64,000 bases of DNA from Nesterenkonia sp. PF2B19. GTDB taxonomy: Bacteria > Actinomycetota > Actinomycetes > Actinomycetales > Micrococcaceae. The notes below the pieces were generated by a model. That model did not search any database and was not told the DNA's origin. It was given only the letters and a program-made list of their open reading frames with translations. Location of the stretch: positions 44,903 to 108,902 of the forward strand of contig NZ_MDSS02000006.1 in the NCBI RefSeq assembly GCF_001758425.2. The letters run 5' to 3'. Each line of letters opens with the position of its first letter. The first letter of the stretch is position 1. The translations under genes were made by a program, and so were the position numbers. Below, piece after piece: positions 56,273 through 64,000 of this stretch.

Positions 56273-57882
56273 GCGGAGTGGCCCCGGAGGCCCGCGCGGT
56301 CAATCTCTCCCACGCCTTGACTCAGATCGCCCGTCGACTTCCGGCCCACGACGCGATCATCCAGGGGGACGATCGTTGGAGCTGGCAGGAGCTCGACGCG
56401 CGGTGCTCCGCCGTCGCCGAGGAGCTGGCCCGCCGCGGCGTAGGCGCAGGCGACTGTGTGATGCTCGACGGGCCCAACTCGCCGGAATACATCCAGGCCA
56501 TGTATGGCGTCTGGCGCGCGGGAGCCACCGTGGCGCCGGTGAACTCGCGGCTGCATCCCGCGGAACTCGCCGGGCTGGCCGAGGTCTGCCAGCCGACCCT
56601 GATGATCGCGCATTCCTCGACGGCCACGCATGTCGCCGCGGTCCGCGCCGCCGTCCCCGGGCTCCAGCATCTCTGGCTCGACGACGGTCCGACGGAGGAG
56701 CCGGACGGGCGCCCAGAGAGCGAGGCGCCGCAGGACGGCACGCTGCAGCGGATGACCCGAGCCCGAGGACGCGTCGTCGACAGCCCTCGGGAGCGCGGAG
56801 ACCATGCCTGGTACTTCTTCACCTCCGGCACCAGCGGCAGGTCAAAGGCGGCGGTGCTCTCCCACGACCAGCTCGGATTCGTCGTCACCAACCATCTGGC
56901 AGATCTGATGCCGGGCCTCAGCGCACAGGACCGCTCGATCGTCGTCGCGCCGCTGTCCCACGGCGCCGGGATCCACCTGCTCTCCCAGGTGAGTCGAGGC
57001 GCCGCCACGGTGCTGCCGACGTCCCCGCGCCTGGACGCCGCTGAGATCTGGAAGCTGGTGGAGCGGGAGAAGGTCACCAACACCTTCACCGTCCCCACGA
57101 TTCTGAAGCGTCTGGTGGAGGCGCCTGAAGCCCGCTCGCGGGACCACTCGAGTCTGCGACATGTCATCTACGCCGGCGCTCCCATGCCCTCTCCGGATCT
57201 CGCCACAGCTAGGGAGACTCTCGGTGACGTCCTCGTGCAGTACTACGGACTCGGCGAGGTCACGGGGAACATCACGGTCCTTCCCGCTGATCTCCACGAT
57301 CACCCTTCTCCTCCAGGGGTCCCCTTCTCGACGTGCGGGCTGCCACGCACCGGGATGGAGATCAGCGTGCAGGACGACGACGGCCGCGCCCTGCCTGCTC
57401 TGGAACCGGGAGAGATCTGTGTGGCGGGCCCCGCCGTCTTCGCCGGATACCTGAACAACCCGACCGCCACCCGCGACGCCTTCAGGAACGGATGGTTCCG
57501 CACCGGCGATGTGGGACTGCTCGACGAATCCGGTTTCCTGTTCCTCACCGGTCGGGTCTCCGACATGTACATCTCGGGTGGCTCGAACATCCATCCGCGG
57601 GAGATCGAAGAGCACATCCTGCAGCACAAGGACATCCGGGAGACGGTGGTCCTGGGCATGCCTGATCCGGAGTGGGGCGAGGTCGGCGTCGCCGTCTGCG
57701 TCCGCCGAGCCGACACCCACCTGACAGGGGCCGAGCTCCGCGACTGGCTGCGGGAGAGGACGGCACGCTACAAGGTGCCGCGTCACGTGGTCTTCTGGGA
57801 GGACCTGCCACGCTCCGGCTACGGGAAGATCGCCCGGCGGACCGTGCGGGAGAAGCTCCTCCTCGAAGGCTTCAGCCCGTGA
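56269..57882 (+). CDS. Acyl-CoA synthetase (AMP-dependent ligase)
   Basis: A 537-residue ANL-superfamily ligase. The P-loop-like A3 motif is FTSGTSGRSKAAVLSH, where Ser replaces the usual Thr-Gly-x-Pro Pro-Lys context (RSKAA against the common xPKGV). A5 is YYGLGEVTGN, A7 WFRTGDVG, hinge GRVSDMYISGGSNIHPREIE, and A10 Lys in RSGYGKIARR. It activates a carboxylate with ATP and CoA. Within this operon it most likely acts on the acid imported by DctPQM. Chain type is not deducible, though SGGSNIHPREIEE is common in fatty/aromatic acid ligases. Confidence 0.93.
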   Translation: MSGVAPEARAVNLSHALTQIARRLPAHDAIIQGDDRWSWQELDARCSAVAEELARRGVGAGDCVMLDGPNSPEYIQAMYGVWRAGATVAPVNSRLHPAELAGLAEVCQPTLMIAHSSTATHVAAVRAAVPGLQHLWLDDGPTEEPDGRPESEAPQDGTLQRMTRARGRVVDSPRERGDHAWYFFTSGTSGRSKAAVLSHDQLGFVVTNHLADLMPGLSAQDRSIVVAPLSHGAGIHLLSQVSRGAATVLPTSPRLDAAEIWKLVEREKVTNTFTVPTILKRLVEAPEARSRDHSSLRHVIYAGAPMPSPDLATARETLGDVLVQYYGLGEVTGNITVLPADLHDHPSPPGVPFSTCGLPRTGMEISVQDDDGRALPALEPGEICVAGPAVFAGYLNNPTATRDAFRNGWFRTGDVGLLDESGFLFLTGRVSDMYISGGSNIHPREIEEHILQHKDIRETVVLGMPDPEWGEVGVAVCVRRADTHLTGAELRDWLRERTARYKVPRHVVFWEDLPRSGYGKIARRTVREKLLLEGFSP

Positions 57883-57973
57883 CTGGTGTCCCCCTCCACC
57901 TCTCGCCGCTCGTCCGCCCACGCACTCCACACCGTCGTCCGACCCCGCAGCCCTCCACAGAGACGGAGACTCC

Positions 57974-58780
57974 ATGACACTGACAGGCAGGACAGCACTC
58001 ATCTTCGGGGGCGGGTCCCTCGACGGGAAGCTCACCAATGGACTGGCTGCGGCCCAGGCCTATGCCGGGGCCGGCGCTGAGGTCGTCATCGTCGATCTCC
58101 AAGGCCAGGCAGCCCAGGACTCGAGGGAGGCCATCCTTCGCGCCCTGCCTGACGCCCGGGTCACGGCCCTTCAGGGTGATGTCACAGACACCGATTCCGT
58201 GCGGACATGCGTCGCGGAGGTGCTGCGGACTTCAGGGCGTATCGACATCCTCCACAACAATGTCGGTGTGGCGGTGATGGGCGGGCCCCTGGACCTGGAG
58301 GTCGCCGACTGGGACAGAGCGCTCCGGCTCAATCTGACCAGCGCGTTCGTGACGGTCAAACACGTCCTGCCGGTGATGCTCCGGCAGGGCTCAGGGAGCA
58401 TCATCAACATCGCGTCGATCGGCGGGATGCGCCATGTCGGGTATGACTACCCGGCCTATGCCGCCGCGAAGGCCGGACTCATCCAGTTCACGGCACATCT
58501 TGCGGTCCAGCACGGCCGGGACGGGATTCGGGCCAATGCTCTGTCTCCCGGGTTCATCGCCACTCCGATGATGCACCAGCAGATCACCGGCAGCCACAGC
58601 ACCGCGGAGGAGATGATCGCCGCGCGGGATGCTCTGTCCCCCACCGGCGCCATGGGTTCGCCCGAGGATGTGGGGGCGGCGGCGCTGTTCCTGGCCTCCG
58701 ACGCGGCTCGGTATGTGAACGGCGTCTGCCTGCCCGTGGATGGAGGATTCCTCCATCAGGGGGTCCCGGGAACGTCCTGA
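57974..58780 (+). CDS. SDR-family dehydrogenase with atypical cofactor motif
   Basis: A 268-residue SDR. Catalytic elements are present: NNVG in ILHNNVGVAVMG, Ser in INIASIGGMRHVG, and Tyr/Lys in YAAAKAGLIQF. The N-terminal glycine motif is unusual, ALIFGGGSLDGKLTNGLA, in place of TGxxxGIG, with an inserted Lys-Leu-Thr-Asn. Length and C-terminus (YVNGVCLPVDGGFL) are normal. It is the last operon gene, 91 bp after the ligase, and overlaps the convergent GntR gene by 25 bp. It probably oxidises a second hydroxyl in the pathway. Confidence 0.9.
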   Translation: MTLTGRTALIFGGGSLDGKLTNGLAAAQAYAGAGAEVVIVDLQGQAAQDSREAILRALPDARVTALQGDVTDTDSVRTCVAEVLRTSGRIDILHNNVGVAVMGGPLDLEVADWDRALRLNLTSAFVTVKHVLPVMLRQGSGSIINIASIGGMRHVGYDYPAYAAAKAGLIQFTAHLAVQHGRDGIRANALSPGFIATPMMHQQITGSHSTAEEMIAARDALSPTGAMGSPEDVGAAALFLASDAARYVNGVCLPVDGGFLHQGVPGTS

Positions 58781-59508
58781 TCATCGGCCATCCGCTGACG
58801 AGACTGCGTGGCGAAGAGCTCATCGAGCAGCGCGAAGTGGCGGTCCACCGCACATCGTGCGCGCTCAGGATCCTGCGCCTCCACCGCCTCCAGGATGTGG
58901 GCGTGGACCTGCCTGACCATGTCTCGCTCGTCGGCGAGGGTCACAAGCCGCAGGGTGCCCCGCAGGACCGCCCTCAGAACGCGTGACAGGAAGATCAGAC
59001 CAGATGAGTTGGAGGCCACGAAGAGGCCCTCGTGGAAGTCGATGTCTGCGGCCAGGATGTCGGCGCCGTCATCGGACGCGCGCATCCGGTCCAAGGCACC
59101 GCGCATCGTGGCCAGTCCCTCCGGCACGGGGTCGGTGGTGGCCAGGATCGCCGCCTCCCGTTCCAAGGCGTGCCGCACCGTCACCAGAGACTCCACATGG
59201 ATCTCCGAGGAGATCAGCCCGAGGATGAGGGCCTCACCCATCCGCTCAGGCTGCAGACCCGTGTACACCGCACCGGCCCGCTCTTTGCGTTCCACGACCC
59301 CGAGCGCCTCCAACCTCCCGATGCGGTCGCGCAGCGCCGTACGGCTGACACCGAGGCGCTCGGCGAGTTCCCGCTCGCCGGGCAGACGGTCACCAGGAGA
59401 CTTCGTCCCGATCAGCTCGACCAGATCACCGAGGATCGGGTCGCGGAAGTGCGCGGCTGTGAAACGTTCGCCGTCTCGAAGCTCGGGCTTTCCCGTACCG
59501 GTGTCCAC
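58756..59508 (-). CDS. GntR-family transcriptional regulator, FadR/FCD subgroup
   Basis: A 250-residue regulator. The winged helix is GDRLPGERELAERLGVSRTALRDRIGRLEALGVVE, typical of FadR/PdhR-type GntR proteins. The C-terminal FCD helical domain includes VRHALEREAAILA, DIDFHEGLFVASNS (metal/ligand His) and VHAHILEAVEAQDPERA. GTG 59508 lies 6 nt after TACGAT, suggesting a leaderless transcript. It converges with the catabolic operon; the FadR-type palindrome at 51227 is its probable operator, with the pathway acid or its CoA ester as effector (inferred). Confidence 0.92.
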   Translation of the reverse strand: MDTGTGKPELRDGERFTAAHFRDPILGDLVELIGTKSPGDRLPGERELAERLGVSRTALRDRIGRLEALGVVERKERAGAVYTGLQPERMGEALILGLISSEIHVESLVTVRHALEREAAILATTDPVPEGLATMRGALDRMRASDDGADILAADIDFHEGLFVASNSSGLIFLSRVLRAVLRGTLRLVTLADERDMVRQVHAHILEAVEAQDPERARCAVDRHFALLDELFATQSRQRMADDQDVPGTP

Positions 59509-59514
59509 TCCTCG

Positions 59515-59520
59515 ATCGTA
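59515..59520 (-). promoter_or_regulatory. -10 box of a probable leaderless gntR transcript
   Basis: TACGAT on the minus strand, 6 nt before GTG 59508. Confidence 0.5.
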
Positions 59521-59579
59521 ATTCAGAGCACAGCCCGGTGCGCCGGACGGCAGAGGACGCATCCCCCTGCCCCGCGCGA

Positions 59580-60515
59580 TCACACTCGGCTGAGCAGCCC
59601 CTGACGGTCCAGCCAGTCGAACCAGAGGTCGATCCACGCGTCCACGGGGGTGCCGGTGACCCGGGCTCCGAAGCCGTGCAGCGCCCCGGGGTAGATGTGC
59701 CCCTCCACCGCTGCGCCGCTGAGGCGCCAGGTGTCGATGAGCTCCAGCACATCCCCGGCGCACAGCGGGTCGTGGACGTCGACCAGAGTGAACAGATCCG
59801 GAAGGCCCGGCTCCACCTCGAATCCGGCCTCCGGCAACCGTCCCCCGTAGATGCAGGCCAAGGAGCCCGGCCGCCTCTGCGGATCCTCGGCGGCGACGGC
59901 GGCTGAGATGGCGTACGCCCCCGCGGAGAAGCCGATCGCGCTCACCCGGTCGGCGTCCACGCCCCACTCCCCGGACCGACTCCGGATCAGCGCCAACGCG
60001 TCCTCGACGTCGTCGACCGCCAATCGCTGATGTCCGCCCCGGGTGTCCACCACATCGGAGTCTTCGCTCGGCGAGAAGGCGCTGGCCAGGTGGGCTCCGA
60101 AGTCCTCCAGCGTCTCACCGGTATGTCCCAGCCGGTACTTCAGGACGAAGGCCGCCACCCCACGCTCCCGCAGGAGATGGGCGACGTCGGCTCCCTCGCT
60201 GTCCATCGACAGCTTCAGGAAGGCCCCGCCGGGGGCGATCAGCACCGCTGCACCCGTGGCCGTGCCGGGATCCGGCAGATAGGGGATCAGCGTGGGCCGG
60301 GTGACGTTGCGCAGGCGGTATCCGCCGTCATTGCGGCGCAGCGCCTGCTCACGGTCCGGGACACCGTCGGCAGGGCGCAGCGGGACCTCCGGCCCGGTGG
60401 CACCCAGCAGCGTGGGCTCGGTGATGGTGAACGCCTGGGCGAAATGCCGGGCCAGGTCCTCGTAGCTGGGCTCCGGGTTCTGCTCCGGCGTCTGGTCTGG
60501 CATCGTCTCCGGCAT
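59580..60515 (-). CDS. Alpha/beta-hydrolase, esterase/acetylxylan-esterase-like
   Basis: A 311-residue cytoplasmic hydrolase without signal peptide. The oxyanion segment is VLIAPGGAFLKLSMD; the nucleophile Ser is in AIGFSAGAYAIS; an acidic residue is in LVDVHDPLCAGD and the His in ALHGFG. This order is that of BD-FAE/Axe-like esterases (pattern PGGG, GxSxG, D, H). The substrate is unknown. I start at ATG 60515 with GAGG 7 nt upstream; ATG 60530 and ATG 60503 are alternatives. It is 113 bp downstream of the siderophore permease gene. Confidence 0.85.
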   Translation of the reverse strand: MPETMPDQTPEQNPEPSYEDLARHFAQAFTITEPTLLGATGPEVPLRPADGVPDREQALRRNDGGYRLRNVTRPTLIPYLPDPGTATGAAVLIAPGGAFLKLSMDSEGADVAHLLRERGVAAFVLKYRLGHTGETLEDFGAHLASAFSPSEDSDVVDTRGGHQRLAVDDVEDALALIRSRSGEWGVDADRVSAIGFSAGAYAISAAVAAEDPQRRPGSLACIYGGRLPEAGFEVEPGLPDLFTLVDVHDPLCAGDVLELIDTWRLSGAAVEGHIYPGALHGFGARVTGTPVDAWIDLWFDWLDRQGLLSRV

Positions 60516-60628
60516 GTCGTCGCCTCGCATCCTCGCCGCTGGTCCTCTTCTCCCTTCAGACTCTAGCCGACCTGACGTGACGGGCTTCACCCTCCGCGAG
60601 GACAGGAGCCGTCCGGCCGGCCCCGCGC

Positions 60629-62785
60629 TCAGGCCCGCGCCGGCGTCGTCGCCCGGGTGGTGCGGGAGGTGGACCGCTTGAGCAGCCACAGCAGGTACGG
60701 GGGGCCGATGACCGCGACCACCAGGCCCGCGGGCAGCTGGTCCGGGGCGATCACCGTCCGGCCGAAGGTGTCCGACAGGGAGACCAGTGCGGCGCCCAGC
60801 ATGGCGGAGACCGGCAGGAACCACCGGTGCTCCCGGCCCACCAGCATGCGCGCCAGGTGCGGGGCGGCCAGACCGACGAAGCTGATCACCCCGACGGCGA
60901 TCACCGCGACGGCGGCCAGCAGCACGGCGATGCTCAGCGCCACCCCGCGCACCACCGGGAGGGAGACCCCGAGGATCCTCGGGGTGACGTCGTCGATGCC
61001 CACCAGGTCCAGCTCCCGCCGCAGCGCCAGCAGCACCGGCACGGCGACCACCAGGAGCAGCAGCATCGGCCCCAGATCCCGCCAGGCGGTGCCGAAGGTG
61101 GACCCTCCGAGCCAGGAGATCGCCATGGCCTGATTGTGCGGGTGCGTGGTGGCGATGAGCAGCTGGGTGATCGCCTGCGCGGCGGTCATCACGCCGATGC
61201 CCACCAACACCACCGTCTCCGGGGAGCTGGTGCGCGAGCTGGCCAGGGAGAACACGATCAGGCCGGCCAGGACGGCACCGGCCGCGGCTCCTGCTGACAT
61301 GGTCCACGCCGAGGAGGCCGGCAGCACGATCAGCGCGATCACCGCGCCCGCTCCCCCGGAGGCCGCCACTCCGAGGATGCCGGGTTCGGCCAGCGGATTC
61401 CGCGTCACGGTCTGCACCAACCCTCCGGCCACGGCCAGCACGGCGCCGGCCAGCAGAGCGGCCGCCACGCGGGGGGCGCGGAAGTCCAGGGAGATCTCGA
61501 TGGCCCGCGGCGCCTGCCCCTGCAGCCACAGGGCCAGATCCCCCACGCGCAGCCACCAGTCACCCAGCAGCATGCCGGCGGCCACCAGTCCCAGCAGCAG
61601 GACGCCCACAGTGACGACGACGGCGAACCTCCGCGAGAGCCGCACCCCCGAGGGAAGCCCCATGGCGGCGATCTCCTGGCTGCTGCCGCCGCTGCGCATG
61701 CGCAGGGCGAGCACCACCAGGAACACGGCGCCGATCAGAGAGGTCACCACTCCGGTGGGGATGCCGACCGCCAGGTTGAGGTCTGTGAAGCCGAAGATGC
61801 CGCCCAGGAAGATGGCCCGCACCCCGACGTCGGCTCCGAGGACGATCAGCGCCCCGAGCAGTCCGGAGCCCGCCATGGCCCAGCCGAAGCGGCCGAAGCG
61901 GATCACCCGGGTGGACAGCAGCCGCACGATGGCCGGGGCGCACAGCCCCACGAAGCCCAGCGGCCCCACCATGGTCACCGCGGAGGAGGCCAGCAGCACC
62001 GAGCAGACCAGCAGCCCACCGCGGACCAGGCCGACTCGCACGCCCATCGACTGGGCGGTGTCGCTGCCCAGGGAGAGCACATCAGTGGCCCGGGACAGCA
62101 CCACCAGCACGGCCAGGGCCACGAGCACCACCGGCAGCAGGCGCAGCACCGCGCCGATTCCGGAGAGGTTCAGGGTGCCGGATCCCCACAGGAACAGCCC
62201 CTGGGTGGACTGGGCGTGGATCATCAGCAGCGCCGAGGTCACCGAGGCCAGCCCCATGGCCACCACGGTGCCGGCCAGCACCAGGCGGATGGGCGCGGAC
62301 TCGGAGAAGCCGGTCAGCGCCAGCACCAGTCCCGCGGCGGCGAAGCCCCCGACGAAGGCCAGGGCGGCGGAGCTCAGCAGCGGCAGCGACAGCCCGAAGG
62401 CCGCCGCCGTGGTCAGCGCCAGGTGCGCCCCGGCGTTGACGGCCAGCGTGTCCGGGGAGGCCAGCGGGTTGCGGGTCATGGCCTGCAGCGCGCAGCCGGC
62501 GATGCCCAGCACCACGCCCACCACGAGACCGCCCACCAGCCGTGGCAGGCGGGAGTCCAGGGCGATGGCGGTCAGCTGGGCGTCCTGACCGGTGACGACG
62601 GCGGACAGCAGGTCCCGGGCGCTGACCCCGGAGGTGCCCTGAGTCAGGTGCACCGCGGAGAGCAGCACCAGAAGCCCCAGCCCCACCATCAGGGTGAGCA
62701 GCACCAGGGAGCGGGCCTTCGCCGGGGTGGTGCGCGCCGCGGCGGCGCTGGTGCGCACCGCCAGAGCGTCCTTCTGCTGGGTCAC
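60629..62785 (-). CDS. Fused FecCD-family siderophore ABC permease (FhuB-type double permease)
   Basis: A 718-residue membrane protein made of two FecCD/BtuC-like halves, residues about 20-350 and 370-710. The first half has GIAGCALQAMTRNPLASPDTL and MVGPLGFVGLCAPAIVRLL; the second has AVAGGLVQTVTRNPLAEPGILG and VGVISFVGLAAPHLARMLVG. About twenty membrane helices form a complete permease in one chain, as in FhuB. It imports ferric-siderophore complexes with the receptor encoded just upstream and the ATPase probably encoded at the window edge. Confidence 0.95.
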   Translation of the reverse strand: MTQQKDALAVRTSAAAARTTPAKARSLVLLTLMVGLGLLVLLSAVHLTQGTSGVSARDLLSAVVTGQDAQLTAIALDSRLPRLVGGLVVGVVLGIAGCALQAMTRNPLASPDTLAVNAGAHLALTTAAAFGLSLPLLSSAALAFVGGFAAAGLVLALTGFSESAPIRLVLAGTVVAMGLASVTSALLMIHAQSTQGLFLWGSGTLNLSGIGAVLRLLPVVLVALAVLVVLSRATDVLSLGSDTAQSMGVRVGLVRGGLLVCSVLLASSAVTMVGPLGFVGLCAPAIVRLLSTRVIRFGRFGWAMAGSGLLGALIVLGADVGVRAIFLGGIFGFTDLNLAVGIPTGVVTSLIGAVFLVVLALRMRSGGSSQEIAAMGLPSGVRLSRRFAVVVTVGVLLLGLVAAGMLLGDWWLRVGDLALWLQGQAPRAIEISLDFRAPRVAAALLAGAVLAVAGGLVQTVTRNPLAEPGILGVAASGGAGAVIALIVLPASSAWTMSAGAAAGAVLAGLIVFSLASSRTSSPETVVLVGIGVMTAAQAITQLLIATTHPHNQAMAISWLGGSTFGTAWRDLGPMLLLLVVAVPVLLALRRELDLVGIDDVTPRILGVSLPVVRGVALSIAVLLAAVAVIAVGVISFVGLAAPHLARMLVGREHRWFLPVSAMLGAALVSLSDTFGRTVIAPDQLPAGLVVAVIGPPYLLWLLKRSTSRTTRATTPARA

Positions 62786-62829
62786 GGGTGTCCGCCGTCG
62801 TCTCGTGTCAGTCGAAGCCGAAGCGGCGC

Positions 62830-63837
62830 TCAGGCGTCGTCGGCGACGGTCTCAGCGAGCTGCTCGGTCCACTGCATGGCCGAGCCGGGACCGCCGTAGA
62901 GCCAGGTGCGCTCGATGACGTGCATGCGGTCGTTCTCCACGAAGCCCAGCGAGTTCCAGGTGGAGTTGTCCTCCAGCGGAGCGAAGGGGTCCTCCGGCTC
63001 GGTGGAGGCGGTCCACCAGAAGAACTCGGTGTCGTCCGGCAGCGCGGTGAGGCCTTCGACGTCGGAGGAGCTGATCGCCCAGCCGGCGTCGCCCTCCTCC
63101 TCCCAGGCCGGGGTGAGGCCGATCTCTTCGCCCACGGCGCTGACCATGGCGCCGGGTCCGTGGAGCCGGAAGGTGGCGGTGTTGCCCTCCACCGAGGGGT
63201 AGACGACCACGAAGGGCGTGTCCTCGGCGTCGGCCTCGTTGAGGGTCTCCCGGGCGTCGGTGAGGGTCTGCTCGTAGTCGTCCCAGACCTGCTCGGCGTC
63301 GTCCTGCGCTCCGATCAGCTCCCCGATCTGGAAGAACGTGCGCTCCATGTGACCCAGCGGGTCGGAGGCGTCGGCGGACTCCTGCAGCACCACCGGGGCG
63401 ATCTCCTCCAGGTCCTCCAGCATGCCGTCCGGCACGGACTCCTCGGCGCCGATGATGAGGTCCGGGTTCGCCTGGCCGATCGCTTCGATGCTGGGCTCGG
63501 TGCGCAGGCCGACGTCGACGACGTCCTCGTCGTCGATCTCCGCGGCGGAGGCCCACGCCTCGTAGCCTTCCAGGTCGGCCACGCCCACGAGGTTGCCGCC
63601 GAGCAGGGCGACGTTCTCGGTCTGGGCCCATTCCAGGGTGACGACGCGCTGCGCGGGAGCGTCGAGGGTGATCTCTTCGCCGGAGTGGTCGGTGACGGTG
63701 ACCGGGCCGGTCTCCGCGTCGGTGCCGGTGTCCTCGTCGGTGTCGACGTCAGTGGTGCCGCAGGCGGTCAGCGCCAGGGATCCGATGGCGGCCAGGGACA
63801 GCAGCCAGCGGGTGGAGGGGGCATCGGTGAGGGTCAT
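62830..63837 (-). CDS. Iron-siderophore ABC transporter substrate-binding lipoprotein
   Basis: A 335-residue FhuD/FepB-like receptor. The signal sequence WLLSLAAIGSLALTAC carries a lipobox. Mature features are VTVTDHSGEEITLDAPAQRVVTLEW, VGLRTEPSIEAIGQANPDLIIGAEE and the C-terminal WLYGGPGSAMQWTEQL, typical of the siderophore-binding (Peripla_BP_2) family. A notably acidic segment (DTDEDTGTDAETGP) follows the lipid anchor. ATG 63837 follows GAAAGGAC. It is 44 bp upstream of the permease gene, in one operon. Confidence 0.94.
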   Translation of the reverse strand: MTLTDAPSTRWLLSLAAIGSLALTACGTTDVDTDEDTGTDAETGPVTVTDHSGEEITLDAPAQRVVTLEWAQTENVALLGGNLVGVADLEGYEAWASAAEIDDEDVVDVGLRTEPSIEAIGQANPDLIIGAEESVPDGMLEDLEEIAPVVLQESADASDPLGHMERTFFQIGELIGAQDDAEQVWDDYEQTLTDARETLNEADAEDTPFVVVYPSVEGNTATFRLHGPGAMVSAVGEEIGLTPAWEEEGDAGWAISSSDVEGLTALPDDTEFFWWTASTEPEDPFAPLEDNSTWNSLGFVENDRMHVIERTWLYGGPGSAMQWTEQLAETVADDA

Positions 63838-63946
63838 GGTGTCCTTTCGGGACGTGAGGGGTTCAGGGCTGCTCGGGTGCGACGCCCGCAGCCGACCCGG
63901 ACGGCACGGGGCCGCCCGAGCAGATGGGGAGGATCCGGGGGGGGGA

Positions 63947-64000
63947 TCAGGCCGGCACGGCCAGGGTCCGGGAGTCGTCCGGGTCTGGGCGCGGACGGAT
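63947..64000 (-). CDS. 3' end of a gene cut by the window edge, possibly the siderophore ABC ATPase
   Basis: The last 17 codons (ending TLAVPA and TGA) show the GC-rich third positions expected of a coding end on the minus strand. It precedes the receptor gene by 109 bp. The missing ATPase of the fused permease is the natural candidate, but the visible residues carry no diagnostic motif. Confidence 0.35.
   Translation of the reverse strand: MRPRPDPDDSRTLAVPA

Overview
The window is about 70% G+C with strong G/C preference at third codon positions. It carries actinobacterial hallmarks: SenX3-RegX3-PhoU, a monomeric isocitrate dehydrogenase, tmk-holB followed by a lipoprotein peptidase and tRNA-Thr, DUF2516 and DUF4190 proteins, and many leaderless GTG/ATG starts placed 6-8 nt after a TANNNT box. 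The very acidic proteins fit a Micrococcales/Micrococcaceae-like, perhaps salt-tolerant, actinomycete. The genus is an inference and was not checked.

Layout. 1-3973: end of a sugar ABC transporter, a GH32 beta-fructosidase and a LacI regulator (fructoside use). 4043-8402: Tat-exported PhoX phosphatase, then a Fur-family regulator and catalase. 8544-11733: four lipoprotein genes in two paralogous pairs, two of them tiny with Asp/Glu-rich tails. 11858-16150: trehalose-synthase-like GH13 with an LLM oxidoreductase, a hexapeptide (gamma-carbonic-anhydrase-like) protein and a 2-hydroxyacid dehydrogenase. 16334-25677: housekeeping block (icd, mgtE, purH, senX3-regX3, phoU, gpmA). 25782-32390: DUF2516, a transsulfuration enzyme, tmk, holB, an alpha/beta-hydrolase lipoprotein, universal stress protein and tRNA-Thr. 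32457-48000: mixed small metabolic and membrane genes, a PTS IIBCA permease, tRNA-Ser and two transporters. 48013-51069: phosphohexomutase and an OFA-type MFS transporter. 51227-59508: a coherent catabolic cluster (TRAP transporter, SDR, thiolase, acyl-CoA ligase, SDR, GntR/FadR regulator) with a FadR-type palindrome upstream. 59580-64000: an esterase-like protein and a siderophore uptake locus cut by the window edge.

How the genes work together. PhoX, SenX3-RegX3 and PhoU form a phosphate-starvation set, and PHO-box-like GTTCA direct repeats with 11-bp spacing lie upstream of both phoX and senX3/phoU. The TRAP cluster looks like a self-contained route for importing a carboxylate, activating it with CoA, oxidising it and cleaving it thiolytically; the substrate is unknown. 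At least eleven single-base frame breaks hit otherwise intact genes, including essential holB. Nine of them are repaired by one base that recreates GGCC, so a systematic sequence error is more likely than mass pseudogenisation.
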